Positions 62,501 through 64,000 of a stretch of 64,000 nucleotides of DNA are shown here, in pieces. A program made the translations under genes and the position numbers. The notes beneath the pieces were generated by a model, which ran no database searches, was not told the DNA's origin, and saw only the letters and a list, made by a program, of their open reading frames with translations. This DNA comes from Coleofasciculus sp937127375 (GTDB lineage Bacteria; Cyanobacteriota; Cyanobacteriia; Cyanobacteriales; Coleofasciculaceae). The stretch lies in NCBI GenBank assembly GCA_040218875.1, contig JAVJQP010000146.1. One strand, written 5' to 3'. How positions within the stretch are numbered: the stretch's first letter is position 1; every line of letters begins with the position of its first letter.

Positions 62501-62519
62501 TGTGCATATACTCAGACAT
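56511..62519 (-). CDS. Giant annexin-repeat, polymorphic-toxin-like protein
   Basis: A 2002-residue protein. Residues 1-135 form a Pro/Gln/Ser-rich disordered leader with a VVQRQPE motif (116-122) as seen in injection-system cargo proteins. Seven annexin-like repeats carry GxGTDE loops at 146, 218, 284, 348, 451, 519 and 587 (the last AGTDE). A hydrophobic Gly/Ala-rich segment spans 726-915. A Pro/Ser-rich linker (920-1000) leads into long coiled coils (1040-1130, 1290-1370, 1410-1570). Between them lies GS...DxD at Gly1225-Ser1226...Asp1232/Asp1234, with FDTNVYTPGF following, like a nucleotidyltransferase. After a second linker (1750-1810) comes a separate C-terminal domain (1820-1975; FMVDTHVLVD, RFTPDQLDVIVWG, LILHENAEGRYLRA). 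No signal peptide is visible. I infer a multi-part effector or toxin. A good start is the ATG at 62519; another ATG lies at codon 5. Confidence 0.88.
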   Translation of the reverse strand: MSEYMHSQPKGSSQSNSTPVPNPLQPNRFNVPPPASPQPQEPVDIQAQREKADHLKSNLLEIPVSTSDAPPPPNQSQTGLGNTTQRRLKPLVNPLNRLNSQPGNPSTSEPTAEESVVQRQPEDGGQFPPGFDPHEKAQALHDAFDGWGTDERKVLDILWAGNRELTQAIEAAYNQRYHPPLEQALHDELSGDDLQKALQLLGHGKLTLRDKIREAVKGWGTDEDKIFNALDRASEAELNELWNDPELVTWLRNELSGEDLSLVNAYLEGNGVLAAKLRQAIAGWGTDEAAIWRAIESATPQEKQFILSQPKLLNDLKADLSESDWIRCDRTLRGTLTNVDRIEMAIAGWGTDEAGLKAALSGLTAQEFSQLPETIDQFLGVELSGSDLVEAQEILHQQRLKYDPEYQQAYLNQQGEALGEDAIADAGNSVLIAGDGQSQSAVGRLKAACAGLGTDEKQIWQVLNSLSESERQFIRERNPQGVLDVLRSDLSEADYTRAMELLSGGAGSTVAAIKQAVEGLGTDERLLYDAIDRILNEGVAADILADQNLLQQIRKDISAKQYDIFYDALRIGHFTPLMRLQWATAMAGTDEELVFELCREYGQEWYSQGQIKPAIAAILQRELDTRDYWQALDLIRGEPQTEAERLARAKELLERERGGISTGIMDALSSTGENADDAWREYQATYNNALADGELTETEQQLLRRDEEFSKRMTAEYRDAKATVAQWASTIAVAIVGIAATILTAGAAGPFVAGLAASLGGNVAVAAQAMVLAAALKVGLNKAIQGEGYDVTSTQALVDAVSASVEVGLTMVGGHLATQFMQGMGKTALAQSVAPSVQKVFGPAGTRIFNAGLEGSIDATIGGIGEGIIQGMAQDETWAGGVEGFFKNMGTSVGVNAVMSGVMGGMAGAGFKSIGEVFGPRLGNRAPQTPPANSDAPPSNLPDSPERTTPTSTGDSVDGEIKPPDSQPEIESPSSTHHVETPTRSGAQADEPGVVAQQTTPGGHTLKALDDGNVVLCSDCELIEVRYQTLFDNKDNYDAKLQGDLDLLEADLTEIRQLQTRKQTHLDLSDTEVQQLDLEIKQKLARVKDDLNDLETQRYNELNKIEKEQLTTQEEQELVAIQQQRIQSLDTEANLNLTPEQINHLAGKSPGQPLTKEQLQKLMSHAQLDWKQVKANYLKYPNLMKQVVDYRTSEVQTIINKIKQDLIEVEAVFQDKSRISQIAAGSTDLTSDYDIVFYSPNKIKAIEAVERFNEEFREKFGRESGFVFDTNVYTPGFLPDAAYTKEAAIVGKLNQLQDAWNKKINKEAKLEEIEKSLKSLDESELSGRGAADMETNRTERQTKKEQLEDEIAELVEEITTLKQETRSLCREAGKKPGSLNTPKQVSDKLDQMTAKLDQQYTFEAQRNAPADLETEAKLVADQDVMALTQQRRNMTDEEWKGFQKDTLNGLDSDPEVQAQTTARFKAAEQVYTQARNDLDAEIIFQNKAKKPNHSDPAQRKVYPEENVEAIKLQNPNAEMEASNILYVKRLAEVKRILAELEPLREKRLTKQLNKTEKARLNELTIAWNKKQSEALIFANEIYYTSGAAQHVVGNQQMFLGQKLTPEEYLNAFNEQISYALQHITPEEGLGDALWTSGKYTDRAARAIDQLTKLEGLLKGSPIPLDQKLQDKVKKLGEMAETMVDLKKDRGKYKNKNLSPEQKAKEALEIAEKYQGEYRFQLDSINGLRQELITLSFQVNQQVRKQGLSYKGQNSFNPVTSGQSNAVTSAQTASGSQANLPHSPNHSNTHPANQTVESPKDVVPESSAKVAYADIKERPILDDPYARIRESSHDIDVIANLTGLPKEDVALAKEHFMVDTHVLVDDTTGELYRGRFTPDQLDVIVWGKVVDGQDLSQLEVKHLRDLILHENAEGRYLRAAKKELEKAFNEGKLEDMLRSFLAEEKGMSPAKINLFLENEPHPMTPYRYAHWRAHFGGGPNPKVSTDLVDQLIQEKLINYEDLL

Positions 62520-62844
62520 GATCCCCTTCTCCCTCTCTACGGTTTATCTGCACCCCACCGCGAGTGCTTCTGTTCTGGAATTCCTTTATTTTATACCAAT
62601 TTCACCTAAGCCAGATTGAAGCAGGGGAAGGAGATGTGAGTAGCAAAGGATACGGACTCACGACGAACGGAACGGCGCTAAAGCGCCCACTACAAACGGA
62701 GCGATCGCTATCCGAAAGTGCTACAAAATGTAAAGTTTGACCGTTTAATATTCCAGACTCAGGGGATTAAACTAACAGGGGAATTGATCTTGATGAATTT
62801 AAGGGAATCGATCAATATGATGCGGGGTTACTCCAAGCCCCAAA
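62520..62844. other. Intergenic region containing a polA remnant
   Basis: The first 180 bases form the promoter region of the giant gene, with no clear motif. The rest is a decayed, internally deleted polA copy (62701-62838), annotated separately. Confidence 0.7.
62701..62838 (+). pseudogene. Deleted remnant of a second polA
   Basis: 62701-62780 matches polA 49401-49480 (GCGATCGCTATCC, then AAGTGCTACAAAATGTAAAG and ACTCAGGGGATTAAACTA), and 62787-62838 matches polA 50691-50741 (GATGAATTTAAGGGAATCG, CAATATGA, GCGGGGTTACTCC). About 1.2 kb between the two parts is missing. Mismatches are scattered at a level suggesting an old duplicate or a related strain's polA. Codon frame between the pieces is not preserved, so it is not functional. 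Confidence 0.85.
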
Positions 62845-63762
62845 TTATCCATTTTTCTGTAACCAACTTGATAACTCTTCTACATTGTTGAAATCAAAAA
62901 TATCATTGCTTAGATGTTCCAACTGGTCAACCGATAAGTTTTGAATTCGCTGACTTATTTCTGGCGGAATCAACCCAAACTGTCGCTCCATAAAACGGAA
63001 TATCCATCGGATTTGCTCTTGTTGACGACCTTCTTGTAAGGCTTCCTGCTTTGCCTTAACAATCGAACCCCGTTGGTCTTCCAGAAACATTTCTTGCTTA
63101 CGCAATTTTTCCACTTCTTCTGGACTCAAATTCGCTTGATTGGCGATATTCATCGCTTTATCGAGTTCTGGCAGTTGGCTAAATGTGGGGGGGATTACCT
63201 CCAAGCTGGGAGCCTCTTTAATAAAATAAATCCATTTATCCGTTAAACTTTCTAGTTCATCCAGCGTTTTCATAAATTTCGGCAATTCTACAAAAATCAA
63301 CTCGATTTCTGGATCAGGATAATCAAACAACTCCTGGTTTTCCTTTAAGCTAAACCGGGTCAAATACCGTTGTGTCTGATCAAACATAGGAAAATCGGTA
63401 ATTGTTAAGGAAATTACGGGTTTCAGGTACGAATATCCTTCACCATATTTGAGCTGATTTCCATAAGTTTTGGTCAGGTTATAAATAACCCGCTTCTCGA
63501 AGAAGGCTACGTTGAGGACTTGCATCCCAATTAGGACGGTTGAGCCATTATCCAGTAAGGCTTTGACATCCAGATAGCTGTCTTTGAGATCCACCACCTC
63601 CCTAGGATTATAGGGGTCAATGATTTCTAAATCCTGAATCACGGGGTTGGCTTCATAAATTAAGGCATTTAAAAAGCTAATTAGGATATCTTTGCTGTCT
63701 TTTGAGCCAAATATTTTTTTGAAAGCAAAGTCAGTCTTGGGGCTAATAAATCTTAGAGTCAT
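62845..63762 (-). CDS. Rpn/PD-(D/E)XK nuclease-family protein, catalytic glutamate missing
   Basis: A 305-residue member of the Rpn recombination-promoting nuclease/putative transposase family: FISPKTDFAFKKIFGSKDSK at the start, YLDVKALLDNGSTVLIGMQV in the core, and a charged C-terminal helical part (KQEALQEGRQQEQIRWIFRF). The PD-(D/E)XK core needs Asp65 (LDVKA, present) and a Glu in the following I-E-M-Q; here the codon at 63526-63528 gives Gly79 (IGMQ), one base away from Glu. The lysine-equivalent region otherwise looks intact. The protein may be inactive as a nuclease. It lies beside the polA remnant, suggesting a rearranged locus. Confidence 0.85.
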   Translation of the reverse strand: MTLRFISPKTDFAFKKIFGSKDSKDILISFLNALIYEANPVIQDLEIIDPYNPREVVDLKDSYLDVKALLDNGSTVLIGMQVLNVAFFEKRVIYNLTKTYGNQLKYGEGYSYLKPVISLTITDFPMFDQTQRYLTRFSLKENQELFDYPDPEIELIFVELPKFMKTLDELESLTDKWIYFIKEAPSLEVIPPTFSQLPELDKAMNIANQANLSPEEVEKLRKQEMFLEDQRGSIVKAKQEALQEGRQQEQIRWIFRFMERQFGLIPPEISQRIQNLSVDQLEHLSNDIFDFNNVEELSSWLQKNG

Positions 63763-64000
63763 GGCTTTTAAATAATTTGATTGTAAAACTAATTTACTTT
63801 GATTATACTTGACTTTTAAACTGAGTATAAATTAGCCGTTACAATCGCTTATACTAAAACCCGGATTTCTCACCACAATTGCCCAAAGGCTCATACACCC
63901 TGGATTAACCGTAGAATAAGGCTTTCAACACTCTGTCAAAATTCAGTGTCGGTCAAAAATGCTCGAAACCTACTCCAGGTAAAGGTTTCGACGACTCAGA
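63763..64000. other. Upstream region of the Rpn gene with terminal hairpin
   Basis: AT-rich leader (63763-63840), a partial GAAACCCGG-type palindrome near 63859, and a 9-base perfect inverted repeat TCGAAACCT/AGGTTTCGA (63963-63971 and 63983-63991, 11-base loop) at the window edge. No T-run follows. No gene seen. Confidence 0.5.

Noticed and set aside
63963..63991. Rho-independent terminator or IS200/IS605 end at the window edge
   Set aside because: The 9-base hairpin has no T-run, and no transposase is visible before the window ends; it cannot be assigned.

Overview
The window reads as chromosome of a filamentous, non-heterocystous-type cyanobacterium. Support: the HIP1 octamer GCGATCGC recurs throughout; there is an NblA phycobilisome-degradation protein; the acetolactate synthase, RecJ and CHAT/DUF928/DUF4278 proteins have cyanobacterial-style sequence; and there are many cyanobacterial short tandem repeats (CCCTGTT, ATGACCA and GGGAGAT/GGGAGCAG types). 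No rRNA, tRNA, CRISPR array or complete insertion sequence was seen. The species cannot be fixed from the sequence alone.

Layout. 1-11.7 kb is mostly housekeeping: the end of a helix-hairpin-helix protein, smpB, DUF4278, a DUF937-like protein, a membrane GTPase, a 54-residue membrane protein at 4059-4223, a membrane pentapeptide protein, a lytic transglycosylase, an orphan ABC ATPase and acetolactate synthase with an extra zinc ribbon. 12.5-15.8 kb is one hybrid histidine kinase/response regulator/class III cyclase. 16.4-22.8 kb holds an AAA-CHASE2 protein, a DUF928 protein and a TPR-CHAT protease-like protein, which look like one signalling or conflict module. 23.1-25.7 kb is recJ, carrying dispersed repeats in frame.

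26.5-35.2 kb looks like an oxylipin or hydroperoxide locus. It has a plant-type fatty acid alpha-dioxygenase and a catalase-like haem protein on one strand. Divergent from them are an Old Yellow Enzyme-type flavin oxidoreductase, two paralogous di-haem cytochromes c and a small four-helix membrane protein. 35.2-37.5 kb has a DUF218 protein and a C-terminal processing protease. 38.1-42.0 kb is a polyamine-type ABC operon (potA, unknown gene, potD, potB) with no potC in the window. 42.3-51.0 kb has penicillin-binding protein 2, a GAF protein with a cyclic-nucleotide NKFDE motif, a universal-stress-like protein with a doubtful start, nblA, a PEP-CTERM protein and DNA polymerase I.

52.1-62.5 kb is the most unusual region: five minus-strand genes with gaps of only 22-67 bases. 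It starts with a 2002-residue protein that has a proline-rich leader, seven annexin-like GxGTDE repeats, a hydrophobic glycine/alanine segment, coiled coils, a nucleotidyltransferase-like GS...DxD motif and a separate C-terminal domain. A 191-residue unknown protein, a seven-blade WD40 protein, a pentapeptide-repeat protein and a roughly 14-blade WD40 protein follow. It looks like a polymorphic-toxin or contractile-injection cargo operon that has not, to my knowledge, been described as such. Beyond it lie a deleted second copy of polA and an Rpn-type nuclease lacking its expected catalytic glutamate.

Repeats shape the window. A ~60-base element with GGGCGGGTTT/AAACCCGCCC ends occurs five times (once inside recJ). 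GTAGAGACGT palindromes occur three times. Heptamer tracts supply the start codon of three genes and the C-terminal tail of a fourth.
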